DNA of 6,105 nt, from contig CAIWTR010000332.1 of NCBI GenBank assembly GCA_903915615.1, positions 1 through 6,105 of the forward strand, written 5' to 3'. This stretch comes from an uncultured Armatimonadota bacterium. Lineage in GTDB: Bacteria; Armatimonadota; Armatimonadia; Armatimonadales; Armatimonadaceae. Shown one piece after another: positions 6,058 through 6,105 of the stretch. Numbering within the stretch: the stretch's first letter is position 1; the number at the start of each line of letters is the position of its first letter. A program made the position numbers and the translations under genes. The notes below the pieces were generated by a model. The model was not told where the DNA came from and searched no databases. It worked only from the letters and a program-made list of their open reading frames with translations.

Positions 6058-6105
6058 ATGCGAAATCTTACGGGAACCATGATGGCAGCAGCGCTGATGA
6101 TGTCA
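6058..6105 (+). CDS. N-terminus of a probable exported protein, truncated by window end
   Basis: Only 16 codons are visible: MRNLTGTMMAAALMMS. A basic start followed by a small-hydrophobic run looks like the beginning of a signal peptide, so the product is probably exported or membrane-bound. The start is 15 bases after the stop of propeller B, with AGGA in front and no terminator between, so it is probably the next cistron of the same operon. An in-frame ATG at 6049 would add Met-Lys-Tyr. Nothing can be said about function. Confidence 0.6.
   Translation, partial: MRNLTGTMMAAALMMS

Overview
The window reads as ordinary chromosomal DNA of a free-living bacterium. It has moderate G+C, Shine-Dalgarno-led genes, two strong intrinsic terminators and no transposase, integrase, CRISPR, phage or tRNA signal. 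Lineage is inferred from gene content. A prepilin-like protein with an RAFTLIELLVV leader, an AREKARQ segment and an H-X9-DG motif sits beside several exported PQQ-type beta-propeller proteins and a eukaryotic-type (class II) glutamine synthetase. This mix is typical of Armatimonadota (Fimbriimonas-like), with Planctomycetota or relatives as the alternative. It is a likely placement, not a proven one.

Layout: (1) 1-652, minus strand: the N-terminal 217 residues of an exported beta-propeller protein that runs off the left edge. (2) 653-757: a divergent promoter region. (3) 758-1438, plus: an exported cyclophilin-type peptidyl-prolyl isomerase, closed by an intrinsic terminator at 1458-1502. 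(4) 1503-1642: an untranslated leader, followed by class II glutamine synthetase at 1643-2677 and a perfect 10-bp-stem terminator at 2691-2720. (5) 2857-3561: a prepilin-like secreted protein, followed by a hairpin without a U-tract. (6) 3638-4897 and 4894-6042: two paralogous PQQ-like beta-propeller genes that overlap by ATGA. Only the first encodes a signal peptide. (7) 6058-6105: the first 16 codons of a further gene, probably an exported protein and probably the next cistron of the same operon.

How the genes relate: the glutamine synthetase is a self-contained unit between two terminators and makes glutamine from glutamate and ammonia. Most of the rest points to the cell envelope: a periplasmic foldase, a pilin/pseudopilin-like protein and three propeller proteins. 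The propellers show the repeated xTGKxxW blade signature, but I cannot assign a catalytic role. Nothing here amounts to a clearly new system. The most interesting point is the overlapping propeller pair, in which the second protein lacks an export signal and lies in the -1 frame behind an A_AAA_TGA junction.
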